DNA from: Lachnospiraceae bacterium
GTDB taxonomy: Bacteria; Bacillota; Clostridia; Lachnospirales; Lachnospiraceae
Length of the DNA: 29,300 nucleotides
NCBI GenBank assembly: GCA_900770225.1
Contig: CAAGJU010000235.1
Span: 1 to 29,300 of the forward strand
Reading direction: 5' to 3'
Shown: positions 14,525 to 23,007 of the stretch, one piece after another
How the letters are laid out: each line of letters starts with the position of its first letter
Numbering within the stretch: position 1 is the first letter of the stretch
Notes under the pieces: model-generated
What the model was told of the DNA's origin: nothing
The model's database searches: none
The model's input: only the letters and a program-made list of their open reading frames with translations
Position numbers and translations under genes: made by a program

Positions 14525-14566
14525 GACAAACATGTGTTAGATATCTGCAGACAAACATGTGTTAGA
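14524..14566. promoter_or_regulatory. Tandem operator-like repeat upstream of the ferredoxin promoter
   Basis: AGACAAACATGTGTTAGA occurs twice, at 14524-14541 and 14549-14566, exactly 25 bases apart. Each copy contains the palindrome AACA-TG-TGTT. The first copy touches the -35 box. This layout fits binding of a dimeric regulator, but the regulator is unknown. Confidence 0.5.
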
Positions 14567-14571
14567 GAGTG

Positions 14572-14602
14572 ATATGCATCTGTGCCGCATCGGCATGCAT
14601 AT
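14572..14602 (-). other. Hairpin downstream of dnaB
   Basis: An 8-bp stem ATATGCAT/ATGCATAT (14572-14579 with 14595-14602) encloses a short GCCG/CGGC stem. It lies about 90 bases past the dnaB stop and ahead of the ferredoxin promoter region. There is no T run, so it is only a possible terminator or mRNA end. The rest of 14603-14693 shows nothing recognisable. Confidence 0.35.
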
Positions 14603-14693
14603 GCGTAACCTCCAGACCATCTGCAATTTGTCTGCCTATGCAGGTATCACATCAATACACGGCACCTGCGCAGGCATCCGCATCACCCATATC

Positions 14694-16061
14694 TTATGTA
14701 TCCGTCGGCACCCTGCCGGGCTCCGCGTTTTCAAATTTCGTGTAATCAGGCAGCCATGCCAGGTTGACGGTTCCGATCGGGCCGTTTCTCTGCTTGGCGA
14801 TGATGATCTCGCAGATGCCTTTGTTTTCAGAGTCCTTGTTGTAGTAATCATCTCTGTACAGAAACATAACCACATCGGCATCCTGCTCAATGGCACCGGA
14901 CTCACGCAGATCCGAGAGCATTGGCCGGTGATTCGGTCTGCTCTCCACGGCACGGCTCAGCTGGGACAGGGCCACTACAGGGACCTGTAGTTCCCTTGCC
15001 ACGGCCTTCAATGACCGGGAGATCTCCGATATTTCCTGCTGGCGGGAATCAGAACTTCTCTTCCCACTGCCCGACATCAGCTGCAGGTAGTCGATAAAAA
15101 TAATGTCCAGCCCCTGATCGAGCTTGTATTTCCTGCACTTGCTCCGCAGCTCTCCAACCGTGATACCCGGCGTGTCATCAATGATCAGGTTGGAGCTTCC
15201 GATCACATTGGCGCTCTCAGCAACTCTTGCCCATTCGTCATCATGCAGGGTACCGTTTCGCAGCTCCTGCGAGCTCACATGGGCTTCCATGGAGATCAGA
15301 CGGTTGATCAGCTGTGTTCTGCTCATCTCAAGGCTGAAGATCGCCGCATGATAATTTTTCCGGAAACACATGTACTCGGCGATATTCAGGGCAAAAGCCG
15401 TTTTTCCCATGGAAGGACGCGCGGCGATCAGAATGAGATCCGACGGCTGAAATCCGGAGGTCCGGTAATCCAGGTCCGTAAATCCCGTCGGAAGTCCTGT
15501 CACATATCCCTTGGTCTTTGACGCCTTCATGATGGTGTCAAGTGTGTCAAGTACGGCCTTTCGGATCGGTACAAAATCTGTCGTATTACGGCTCTGAAAG
15601 ACCTGAAACATCTCCTTTTCGGATGTTTCCAGCAGATCGCTCAGCGGCTGGTTGTCCTGATAGCAGGCATTCGTGACATCTTCCGATGCCCGGATGATTT
15701 TCCGGAGCATGGCCTTTTCCGAAACGATCTCCGCATACTGCGCGACAGCAGCTGATGTGGGTACAGATTCAATAACCTCCCGGATATAACCCATTTCGGA
15801 AATCTCTGGCGGTACATTTTTCTCCCGCAGCCGGTTCTGAAGCGTCACAACATCGACATTTTTTCCCTCATTCGCCAGCTCCACGATCGCATCAAAAACG
15901 ATGCCATATTGTTTCTGATAGAAGTCCTCTCCGTGCAGGATCTCCGAAGCCTTCGTGATCGCGTCCGAGGACATCAGCATCGAACCGATCACCGCTTTTT
16001 CCGCACGGTCGTCATGCGGCAGTATTCTTTTTATGGAAGCATCTTCCGCCATGGATTCCAA
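14694..16061 (-). CDS. dnaB: Replicative DNA helicase DnaB
   Basis: This is the hexameric 5'-3' helicase that unwinds the replication fork and recruits primase (called DnaC in Bacillus). The 455-residue product has the N-terminal DnaB domain (about 12-115, PHDDRAEKAVIGSML), then the RecA-like domain. Walker A is ARPSMGKTAF (about 209-218), Walker B IIFIDYLQLM (about 318-327), and the LSQLSRAVESR and QRNGPIGTV motifs follow. No intein is present. A second in-frame ATG at 16052 is possible. It follows rplI by 81 bases in the conserved gdpP-rplI-dnaB order. Confidence 0.97.
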   Translation of the reverse strand: MESMAEDASIKRILPHDDRAEKAVIGSMLMSSDAITKASEILHGEDFYQKQYGIVFDAIVELANEGKNVDVVTLQNRLREKNVPPEISEMGYIREVIESVPTSAAVAQYAEIVSEKAMLRKIIRASEDVTNACYQDNQPLSDLLETSEKEMFQVFQSRNTTDFVPIRKAVLDTLDTIMKASKTKGYVTGLPTGFTDLDYRTSGFQPSDLILIAARPSMGKTAFALNIAEYMCFRKNYHAAIFSLEMSRTQLINRLISMEAHVSSQELRNGTLHDDEWARVAESANVIGSSNLIIDDTPGITVGELRSKCRKYKLDQGLDIIFIDYLQLMSGSGKRSSDSRQQEISEISRSLKAVARELQVPVVALSQLSRAVESRPNHRPMLSDLRESGAIEQDADVVMFLYRDDYYNKDSENKGICEIIIAKQRNGPIGTVNLAWLPDYTKFENAEPGRVPTDT

Positions 16062-16142
16062 CCTCTGTCCGTAATTTCCGTTCCACCGCTATCAGCCGTG
16101 GTAATGTTCCTGGCATGCTGATCACGCAGCTTGCAGCACGTT

Positions 16143-16592
16143 TCAGCCCTCGCTCTTTACATCTACTTTCAGTTCAGCTGACACCTGCGGGTGAAGTTTT
16201 ACCGTCACATGGGTGATGCCGACCTCACGGATCGTACCATTCATGACAATCTTTTTCTTGTCGATGGCGAGTCCCAGCTGGTCAGCTGCCGCATCCGCGA
16301 TTTCCTTTGCGGAAACCGAACCGAATGTTCTTCCGTTCTCGCCGGTTTTGATGGAAAGCGTAACCTGTCCGGCTTCGATCTCCTTCTTCAGCTTTTTTGC
16401 AGCTTCCAGATTTTCCTGTGCTACCTTCTCCGCATTCTTTTTGGAAAGTTTCAGTGAATTCAGATTCGCAGGCGTCGCCTCAACGCCTTTCTTCTGCGGG
16501 ATCAGCGCATTGCGTGCATACCCGTCACTTACCTCTACGATATCTCCCTTTTTGCCCAGAGATTTTACATCCTGCATAAGAATTACTTTCAT
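16143..16592 (-). CDS. rplI: 50S ribosomal protein L9
   Basis: L9 binds 23S rRNA near the L1 stalk and affects frame maintenance. The 149-residue product has the N-terminal RNA-binding domain MKVILMQDVKSLGKKGDIVE with DGYARNALIPQKKGVEAT. A long connecting helix follows (about 45-75), then the C-terminal domain ending in KLHPQVSAELKVDV. It lies between gdpP and dnaB as in many Firmicutes. The 164-base spacer to gdpP (16593-16756) is AT-rich with loosely repeated GACTGGTTTTA-like words; no clear promoter was found in it. Confidence 0.97.
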   Translation of the reverse strand: MKVILMQDVKSLGKKGDIVEVSDGYARNALIPQKKGVEATPANLNSLKLSKKNAEKVAQENLEAAKKLKKEIEAGQVTLSIKTGENGRTFGSVSAKEIADAAADQLGLAIDKKKIVMNGTIREVGITHVTVKLHPQVSAELKVDVKSEG

Positions 16593-16756
16593 CAGTTCTT
16601 CCTCTTTCTGTTTTCTGTCGTTTTACTGTTCGTTTTTCAGCTGTTCTTTAAATGAAGCCAATTTCCTTTATAAAACCAGCTGCTATGATAAAAACAACCG
16701 CTAAAACCAGTCACCTTATAAAGCCAATCATTTCATGAGCCAGTCACACGATATCG

Positions 16757-18802
16757 TCAGATATCACCGTTGTCGAGCATCTGCGCGATCACACGTTTCA
16801 GCCGCTCTTTTGCCTCTCCTATGCTCACGCGCTCCAGCTGTGCACCGGCCACGTTCAGGTGTCCGCCGCCGCCCAGCCGTTCCATGATGATCTGTACATT
16901 CACCTCATCGATGGATCTGGCGCTGATATAGATCTTTCCGTTATACTCCGTCAGCACAAACGAGCCGTGCACACCCCTGATGTCCAGAAGCTCGTTTGCA
17001 GCCTCTGCACCGACGATCGTCGGGCTGATCAGATTGCCGGAAGGACATTCCGAGATGATAAAATGATCGCGGAACATCTCCGCATTTTCCAGTGCGACAC
17101 CCTTCGCATGCAGGGTGTCGAAATCCTCCCGCACCATTTTTCTCACGCGGGTCATGTCTGCACCGGAACGACGCAGGAACGCCGCCGCTTCAAACGTGCG
17201 CACACCGGCCTTGTTCATGAAATTGTTGGTATCGATGATAATGCCGGCGTACATCGCATCCGCCTCGAGCGGCTTGATCTTCACCCCGTCGATGTACTGC
17301 AGGATCTCGGCGATCATTTCGCATGTTGACGATGCATACGGTTCAATATAGGACAGTGATGCATCGGCGATGCAGTCATTGGTCTGCCTGTGATGATCAA
17401 GCACAACGATTGTCGACGTCTGATTGAGGAGCTCGCTGCATTCCGTATAATCCTGCTTGCTCGTATCCACAACGACCAGTAGCGTGTTCTCATCCACCAT
17501 TTCCTTCGAATCGTGAATATTCAGGAACATCCGCGGATCGTAGTCCTCATCTGACTTGAATTTGTCGATGAACGGCTTTGTCGTTGAGGAGACCTCGTCG
17601 ATGACGATATAGGCAGGCTTGTTCAGCGTCCTTGCCGCCCGGAAGATACCGACAGAGGCGCCGAATGCGTCGATATCGAGCTGCTTGTGGCCCATGACGA
17701 CGACCTTCTGCTTGCTCTCAATGAACTCAGCGAGAGCATGCGCTTTGATTCTCGCCTTTACGCGGCTGCTTTTCTCCACTGCCTGCGTCCTGGCGCCGAA
17801 ATAGGCGATGTCGTCACCGTCACGGATGACAACCTGGTCGCCGCCACGTCCGAGTGCGAGATCGATGGCAAAACGCGCGTAATCCATGTTCGCACTGTAG
17901 GATCCCTGCCGCACACCGATACCGATACTCATGGTCACGGCCATATCGTTTCCGATATTGACCGTCTTGATCTCCTCGAGGATGCTGAATTTCTTTTTCT
18001 TGAGCTCCTCGAGCGTGCGTGATCTGATGATCAGCAGATAGCGGTCCTCATCATACTTGCGGACAATGCCATCCATATCGTGAAAATATTTGGATATCTT
18101 GCGGTCGATCAGGGCACGCAGCAGCGATCGCTTGACTTCCTCCACCGAGGAGAGCGCCTCATCACAGTTATCGAGTACCATGTAGCCGCAGGCAAGTGTC
18201 TCGTCCTTGTACTTCTGCGTGTATTCCCGCAGCTCCGTGTTATCGAAGAACGTGAAGGCATACATGCACTGGCTCTCATCGTCTTCTCTTTCGAGCATCT
18301 GGGAAGAATCGATCAGGTCATCCAGAACAATATTGCGCACCTTCAGCTCATAATTTCTCTCATTAAAAGCGATCTCATAATCGATCTCATCATTGCGTGC
18401 CGGGAATCGCTCTACCGTGAGGCCGTTAAAAATACTGGCGATGGATTTGTGGAACTTTCCCGGTTCCCGGCCTGTCATGCGGGCAAAGGCATCGTTGAAC
18501 CAGAGCACACGGCCACGATCATCCGTCAGTGCATACGGAACGGCAAGTTCCTTGATCATGCGCTTCTGAATCTGTCCGTACTGTGTGGCGAATGTCACCA
18601 GATTGTCCAGCATGGTCGACTGATAACGGCTGATGAGCACGAAGAGAACTACCGCATATCCGGCGATTCCCACGGTCACAAGCATGCCGGCCGTCAGGTT
18701 GATCATATAAACCTCGATATTGACGGCGACCAGAATGAGAAGAAATAAGAACGGATATTTCAGATGGCTTTTCACCTGTCCTGTCAGTTTTACTTTGTTC
18801 AT
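16757..18802 (-). CDS. gdpP: Cyclic-di-AMP phosphodiesterase GdpP
   Basis: GdpP is a membrane-bound enzyme that hydrolyses c-di-AMP to pApA and so controls osmotic and cell-wall homeostasis. The 681-residue product has two N-terminal membrane segments (about 15-58), a PAS-like domain (about 80-180), and a degenerate GGDEF domain ending in the typical LALGRGGDQVVI (about 316-327). The DHH/DHHA1 phosphodiesterase follows. Its metal-site motifs look intact: GHKQLDIDAFG (about 370), VVDTSK, LDHH (about 466-469) and the DHHA1 GGGGHLNVAGAQ (about 644-655). It is first in the gdpP-rplI-dnaB operon. The family length is about 650-680, so it is complete. Confidence 0.95.
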   Translation of the reverse strand: MNKVKLTGQVKSHLKYPFLFLLILVAVNIEVYMINLTAGMLVTVGIAGYAVVLFVLISRYQSTMLDNLVTFATQYGQIQKRMIKELAVPYALTDDRGRVLWFNDAFARMTGREPGKFHKSIASIFNGLTVERFPARNDEIDYEIAFNERNYELKVRNIVLDDLIDSSQMLEREDDESQCMYAFTFFDNTELREYTQKYKDETLACGYMVLDNCDEALSSVEEVKRSLLRALIDRKISKYFHDMDGIVRKYDEDRYLLIIRSRTLEELKKKKFSILEEIKTVNIGNDMAVTMSIGIGVRQGSYSANMDYARFAIDLALGRGGDQVVIRDGDDIAYFGARTQAVEKSSRVKARIKAHALAEFIESKQKVVVMGHKQLDIDAFGASVGIFRAARTLNKPAYIVIDEVSSTTKPFIDKFKSDEDYDPRMFLNIHDSKEMVDENTLLVVVDTSKQDYTECSELLNQTSTIVVLDHHRQTNDCIADASLSYIEPYASSTCEMIAEILQYIDGVKIKPLEADAMYAGIIIDTNNFMNKAGVRTFEAAAFLRRSGADMTRVRKMVREDFDTLHAKGVALENAEMFRDHFIISECPSGNLISPTIVGAEAANELLDIRGVHGSFVLTEYNGKIYISARSIDEVNVQIIMERLGGGGHLNVAGAQLERVSIGEAKERLKRVIAQMLDNGDI

Positions 18803-18926
18803 GTATCCAGGTCCTTTTCCAAGCGGAAAAACAGTCAGATAACAGCAGTTCCTTAAGAAACGGCTAAGTCAGAGCACAGGAAGCGCCTCAGGAGAAGAAA
18901 AAAAACAGCTGAAGGCTTTATACAAC

Positions 18927-18966
18927 ACAGGAGCGGCCAGAGAAAAAATCAATGGCCGCCCCCTGT
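18927..18966 (-). terminator. Hairpin downstream of ssb, probable terminator
   Basis: ACAGG-x-GCGGCCA-like arms (18927-18939 and 18954-18966) form a strong GC-rich stem with one mismatch, about 65 bases past the ssb stop. A run of eight T follows 20-30 bases later on the minus strand rather than directly, so it is not a textbook terminator. The rest of 18803-19032 shows no gene. Confidence 0.5.
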
Positions 18967-19032
18967 CAACTCAACTGACATGCCTCCGGGCGCAGACAAT
19001 GTGCACCGGAAAGGCTAATGCTCTGTGCAGGA

Positions 19033-19557
19033 TTATTGGAACGGAAGCTCCTCTTCTATTCCCTCGGGAAGATTCATGAATCCGTCCGGAGATTCTCCTC
19101 CTTTACTGTCAGCAGCCGGATCACTTCCGCCGGCCGGTGCAGATGCGGGTGCAGCTGCCGGACGCGCATTCTGGTATCCGCCGTAATCCGGCATGGAACC
19201 GGCATTGGCCTGGCTTGCCGCCTTGCTCTCTACAAACTCCTGATTTTCAACAACGACGTCCGTCGTATATACGGTCTGACCATCTCTGTTGGTGTAACGG
19301 CCTGTCTGGATCCTGCCTTCCACACAGATCTTTGTTCCCTGATGCAGATATTTTTCTGCGAATTCGGCTGAACGTCCGAAAGCCACGCAGCCGATGAAAT
19401 CCGCCGTCTGCTGCTGATCACCGCCATTATCCTGACGACGGCTGAATCTTCTGTCTACAGCGAGCGTGTATCTCGCCACTGCCTGACTGTTATCACCCTG
19501 TGAATAGCGGATGACGGGGTCACGTGTAAGCCTTCCGATTAAAATTACTTTATTCAT
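19033..19557 (-). CDS. ssb: Single-stranded DNA-binding protein
   Basis: SSB coats single-stranded DNA and recruits replication and repair enzymes through its C-terminal tip. The 174-residue product starts MNKVILIGRLTRDPVIRYSQ, and the OB fold spans about residues 1-105 with FIGCVAFGRSAEF and GRIQTGRYTNRDGQTVYTTDV. An alanine-, proline- and glycine-rich linker follows. The tail ends GIEEELPFQ: the tip phenylalanine is followed by an extra glutamine instead of being the last residue. An upstream ATG at 19581 is rejected because GGAGG (19566-19570) precedes 19557. It is a single-gene unit here, not in the usual rpsF-ssb-rpsR place, so another copy may exist elsewhere. Confidence 0.95.
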   Translation of the reverse strand: MNKVILIGRLTRDPVIRYSQGDNSQAVARYTLAVDRRFSRRQDNGGDQQQTADFIGCVAFGRSAEFAEKYLHQGTKICVEGRIQTGRYTNRDGQTVYTTDVVVENQEFVESKAASQANAGSMPDYGGYQNARPAAAPASAPAGGSDPAADSKGGESPDGFMNLPEGIEEELPFQ

Positions 19558-19593
19558 ACTGTTGTCCTCCAATACAGACACTTATGCTATTGC

Positions 19594-19622
19594 ATCGTAT
19601 CATAACAGACACCCGAATTCAA
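19594..19622 (-). promoter_or_regulatory. Promoter of ssb
   Basis: On the minus strand TTGAAT (19617-19622) and TACGAT (19594-19599) are separated by 17 bases, about 37 bases before the ssb start codon. Confidence 0.6.
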
Positions 19623-19649
19623 GCGCGGGCGGCGCCGGTCTGCCGCGGT

Positions 19650-19674
19650 CTGTATTACTATAACCAGAATACAG
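19650..19674 (-). other. Hairpin immediately downstream of the sortase gene
   Basis: CTGTATT (19650-19656) pairs with AATACAG (19668-19674) around an 11-base loop, six bases past the sortase stop. A GC-rich GCGG...CCGC stretch follows. There is no T run, so termination is uncertain. Confidence 0.35.
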
Positions 19675-19679
19675 ATGCC

Positions 19680-20732
19680 TCAGCGCACCGCGACGCCCTG
19701 CACGACGAAGCGGTGATCCGAATCTGTGGTGCAGGTCGAGAGCGTAACGACGAGGCTGTCCAGAGAGAAGTCCGGTTTCTGCAGGCTGACATCGGAGTTC
19801 GCATACATATCCTCGCACCAGTCGACGAATGACTGGCCTGTACCCATGAACAGCGTGTAGGTCTCATCGGAGACCGCCGCCTTCCGGATGGAAAACATCC
19901 GGTAGCGGTAGTTTCCGTCCGGTGTCAGGATCCAGAACCACGGATGCTCCTTATACGTTTCCTTCGCTTCCACATCGCTCAGCGAACCAAACATGGAGCC
20001 GTTCTTCATATTATGTCCGTAGACAATCGTATTCGGATCGGAGAATGCCCCGCTGTTTTTATACTCGACAAAAATAGAGCCGGCGAAATTATCCTTTTTC
20101 TCAAACGTCCTGTGAAGATAATAATCGTCATCGGTCGTATGAACAACCGGATAGCTGATATCCACGCCTTCCACATACACCCAGGCGACGATGTCGGAAT
20201 TGATCGCCTTCAGAGATTCCCAGTCCACTTCGATCGGCGGTTTTTCCGAAGTGTGGTAATCTGTCTCGCCGACGCTTCCGCTGTAAACAGGCTGATCCGC
20301 TCCGTCTTCGGAAGAAGCGGAAATCGTCTCCTGTTCATCAGCTCCGGCGCTGTCAGCAGTTTCATCCATACTCTCCGCCGCCGATGTTCCGCTCGTATAC
20401 TGTCTGAGGCTGTCATACTCATCTGTGCCGGCCTTGTATGCCAGGTAGATGGAAACAAGCTGATATACAGCGAATGCCATGACAGCCAGACAGATGACAA
20501 TGGCCACCGTTACCGCCGGGCTGTTCTTTCTCCCCTGCGGGACAGACTTCTTCAGCGGTTCGTCGTTTTCCGGCGGAAGCTGATCCAGCGGCTCTTCATA
20601 CTCCGGTGGCAGCTGATCCAGCGGCTCGTTATTCTCCGGTGACAGCTGATCCGACAAATTTGCGTCTTCCGGAGACTGATGACCGTTTTTCTCTCTGTTA
20701 TCCGTCTCCCTGTTCTTTGTTTCTTCTTCCAT
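19680..20732 (-). CDS. srtB: Class B sortase
   Basis: This is a membrane-anchored transpeptidase that joins surface proteins to the cell wall through a cleaved sorting signal. The 350-residue product has a long cytoplasmic N-terminus (1-72), one membrane segment (about 73-93), an acidic linker, and the sortase domain (about 160-350). The catalytic set is visible: His in YGHNMKNGSMF (about 238), Cys in VTLSTC (about 332) and Arg in SDHRFVV (about 339). The class B pattern fits VDISYPVVHTTDDDYYL. The ATG at 20732 follows CGGAGG (20737-20741) closely; an upstream ATG at 20771 lacks support. The N-terminus holds three 11-residue repeats. No substrate with a sorting signal is in the window, so its target is unknown. 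Confidence 0.9.
   Translation of the reverse strand: MEEETKNRETDNREKNGHQSPEDANLSDQLSPENNEPLDQLPPEYEEPLDQLPPENDEPLKKSVPQGRKNSPAVTVAIVICLAVMAFAVYQLVSIYLAYKAGTDEYDSLRQYTSGTSAAESMDETADSAGADEQETISASSEDGADQPVYSGSVGETDYHTSEKPPIEVDWESLKAINSDIVAWVYVEGVDISYPVVHTTDDDYYLHRTFEKKDNFAGSIFVEYKNSGAFSDPNTIVYGHNMKNGSMFGSLSDVEAKETYKEHPWFWILTPDGNYRYRMFSIRKAAVSDETYTLFMGTGQSFVDWCEDMYANSDVSLQKPDFSLDSLVVTLSTCTTDSDHRFVVQGVAVR
20547..20645 (-). repeat. Three 33-bp tandem repeats in the sortase N-terminal region
   Basis: Units at 20613-20645, 20580-20612 and 20547-20579 encode 11-residue copies of an LDQLPPENxEP type. The central two are nearly identical in DNA. They lie in the cytoplasmic segment before the membrane helix. 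Confidence 0.85.
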
Positions 20733-20754
20733 TTTTCCTCCGCGACAATACTTT

Positions 20755-20852
20755 CCTGTTCTGATCAGCACAGCATCTTCTGATTTTCCGGCCTGATCAG
20801 CATTGTATCTTCCTGTTCCGGCTGATCAGTGCTGCGTCTTCTGATTTTTCTT
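20755..20852 (-). repeat. Degenerate repeats around TGATCA, overlapping the end of coaX
   Basis: TGATCA occurs at 20762-20767, 20794-20799 and 20823-20828, each followed by a GCx-ATCTTC-like stretch. The third copy covers the last codons and stop of coaX. The pattern suggests duplication of the gene end into the 93-base spacer before the sortase gene. Confidence 0.5.
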
Positions 20853-21605
20853 ATAGATGATACGCAGCCCCTTCAGGATCAGCTGGTCATCTGTGATGGT
20901 TTTCCTTCTGCAGGCCTGCGCGACGGACGGCGCCACATGTCCGGTCAGGATTACCGTCGGGTCGCCGCCGGTCTTCTCCGTGATTCTGTCGATCAGTCCG
21001 TCGATCATGCACGCAGCGCCGAAAATGACACCGCTCTTCATGCATTCCTCGGTATTGGCACCGATCAGCTTGTCCGGCAGTCTGTCCATGCTGATCTGCG
21101 GGAGCAGGCTGCTGCTTCTGCACAGTGCGTCAAGTCCGAGCGCCACGCCGGGAATGATCATGCCGCCCATGTAATCGCCGCTGCCGCTGATCACGGAGAC
21201 GGTCGTCGCCGTATTCATGTCAAAAATAATCGCCGGCAGCCTGTACGCATCAATGGCAGCCACCGCCGCGCATACCTGATCTGCGCCAAGCTCCGCTGGG
21301 TTGTCCAGCCGTATGCGCAGTCCGTTCTTTACGCCGGGGCCGACGATCAGACACCTGCGGCCTGTAAAGGAATAAACGGCATCCTGCATGATTTTTTTCA
21401 TGGGAGGAACAACAGAGGCAATGATGCCGCCGCTGATCTCCTCCTCCGTGATGTGATGGATATGGAGCAGGTCCCGGAACAGCACGGCATATTCGTCCGC
21501 TGTGCGTCTTCTGTCGCTTGCCAGCCTGCTGGAAAAACAGATGCCGTCATCATCCAGCACACCATACTCTATTTCTGTATTGCCTACATCGATTGCAAGA
21601 AACAT
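20826..21605 (-). CDS. coaX: Type III pantothenate kinase
   Basis: CoaX phosphorylates pantothenate in the first step of coenzyme A synthesis; the type III form is insensitive to CoA feedback. The 259-residue product has the N-terminal ASKHA phosphate loop AIDVGNTEIEYGV (about 4-17), GADQ (107-110) with the catalytic aspartate, DMNTATTVSVI (129-139), and the GGMIIPGVALGLDAL block (about 145-160). The family usually has GADR and D-x-G-T-A; here Q and N replace R and G, which may be a lineage variant. The last residues (KNQKTQH) lie in a local DNA repeat. It lies 93 bases before the sortase gene. Confidence 0.93.
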   Translation of the reverse strand: MFLAIDVGNTEIEYGVLDDDGICFSSRLASDRRRTADEYAVLFRDLLHIHHITEEEISGGIIASVVPPMKKIMQDAVYSFTGRRCLIVGPGVKNGLRIRLDNPAELGADQVCAAVAAIDAYRLPAIIFDMNTATTVSVISGSGDYMGGMIIPGVALGLDALCRSSSLLPQISMDRLPDKLIGANTEECMKSGVIFGAACMIDGLIDRITEKTGGDPTVILTGHVAPSVAQACRRKTITDDQLILKGLRIIYKKNQKTQH

Positions 21606-21785
21606 GAGCTGCCCCCTCCCTTTTCATCGCCGCTGTTTGCCTGAACCTGTACTTTGTTTATTGAACCATCATTTGCAATAAGTCCGGCTCCATTTATTCA
21701 ATCGAATGTCATATACGGAAACTCCGACACAAACTTCTCTTCATTGGCCGTCATTTGTGTAAAATTCAGGCCGTACTCTTCTTTA

Positions 21786-22928
21786 TCAGCTGTCAATTTC
21801 CGCTTCCTGCGTGATGAGTGCCGCCACCAGGCGCGCGCCATCCGCCAGATCTTTTTCCTCCACATATTCTGCCGTTGTGTGGGAATCCGTCATGCCGCTG
21901 GAGATCACAAGGCCGTCCAGTCCGTGCAGCACAAACTGATTGACATCGCTGCCGCCGAACGTGCGCATCGTGTGGCTTTCGATGCCGATATCCCTGCACG
22001 CCTCCCGAAAGTGCCGCAGCGCAGCGTCATCGTCTCCGTTGCGATATGTGTGCAGATGTACCCGGCTCTCAAACGTCACGCTGGCGCCGGCTTCCTCCGC
22101 CGCCTCTTCAAAAATATGTCTGGTATTCTCAACCGCTGCCAGCACTTCCTCATGCACAAAGCCCCTCGCCTCGCCTGTCAGCTCGCAGGACGGAGAGACC
22201 ACGTTGATCTGTGTGCCGCCGCTGATCGTGCCGATGTTCAGCGTTGTTTTGTCGCTGATATGACCCTGCTGTATTCTGGACACAGCGCGGGCAGCCGCAG
22301 CAATGGCGTTGATGCCCTTCTCCGGCTCAAAGCCCGCATGCGCTGCTTTTCCGTGTATCGTAATGTGGAAAGACACCAGGGAAGGCGCCTCCACAGCCGC
22401 TGTTCCGATATGGCCGGACAGATCGAGACAGTAGGCCTCTTTTGCCCTGATGCGGCTGTAGTCGAACTGCTCAGCTCCGACGGTAAATATCTCCTCGGCC
22501 GGAGAAAAAAGAATCTCGATCCCCCGCCTCGGCACACCGGCACGGATCACACTCCGGATACCTTCCAGAATCTCGGACACACCGGCGAGATCATCCGCGC
22601 CGAGAACTGTCGAGCCATCGGAGGTTATTTTTCCGTCCGGATGTCTGACAGCCTTCTTCCCGCAGGAAGGCTCCACCGTATCCATGTGACCGGAAAACAG
22701 CACCGGCCTGCCCGGCAGCGTGCCCGGCAAGTATGCGTACAGGTTGCCGGCATTGCCGTGAATGCGTGCCGCGCAGTCATCCTCGTCCACGGAGAAGCCG
22801 ATTTCCTTCAGCTTTTTCATGAGGCAGTCCGCCATCTGCTGCTCCCCGAGACTCGGGGAATCAATGGCTGTGAGCTCTATGAACTCATTGACCAATTTTT
22901 CTGTATCGATCTGTATGCTGTCTGTCAT
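21786..22928 (-). CDS. M20-family metallopeptidase, PepT-like
   Basis: This is a predicted zinc exopeptidase of the peptidase T-like group, acting on short peptides in the cytoplasm. The 380-residue product has the usual M20 metal-site residues: His in LFSGHMDTVEP (about 80), Asp in LGADDLAG (about 111), Glu pair in SPAEEIF (about 144), Asp in CLDLSG (about 169) and His in SHTTAEYV (about 349). The inserted dimerisation domain (about 180-290, with GKAAHAGFEPEKGINAI) is present. An AGGAG site precedes the ATG. The exact substrate cannot be read from sequence. The 180-base spacer (21606-21785) holds the coaX ribosome binding site and nothing else clear. Confidence 0.9.
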   Translation of the reverse strand: MTDSIQIDTEKLVNEFIELTAIDSPSLGEQQMADCLMKKLKEIGFSVDEDDCAARIHGNAGNLYAYLPGTLPGRPVLFSGHMDTVEPSCGKKAVRHPDGKITSDGSTVLGADDLAGVSEILEGIRSVIRAGVPRRGIEILFSPAEEIFTVGAEQFDYSRIRAKEAYCLDLSGHIGTAAVEAPSLVSFHITIHGKAAHAGFEPEKGINAIAAAARAVSRIQQGHISDKTTLNIGTISGGTQINVVSPSCELTGEARGFVHEEVLAAVENTRHIFEEAAEEAGASVTFESRVHLHTYRNGDDDAALRHFREACRDIGIESHTMRTFGGSDVNQFVLHGLDGLVISSGMTDSHTTAEYVEEKDLADGARLVAALITQEAEIDS

Positions 22929-23007
22929 CTCATTCTTCTCCTGTCCATCTTCAACTGTCTGCCATCGTTATTCATATCATGATGCAGGTGTTATAAGTAT
23001 GATAACC

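Noticed and set aside
14524..14566. CRISPR-like repeat pair
   Set aside because: There are only two copies with a 7-base spacer, next to a promoter and with no cas genes; an operator is the better reading.
20829..21644. Plus-strand frame of 271 codons
   Set aside because: It is antisense to coaX, and its composition and lack of a start signal mark it as a shadow.
21640..21720. Promoter for coaX
   Set aside because: TTGAAT and TTGCAA hexamers are present, but no matching -10 box stands at 16-18 bases.
21654..22982. Plus-strand frame of 442 codons
   Set aside because: It is antisense to the M20 peptidase, whose metal-site motifs are intact. The predicted product is rich in H, R and C, typical of a shadow frame.
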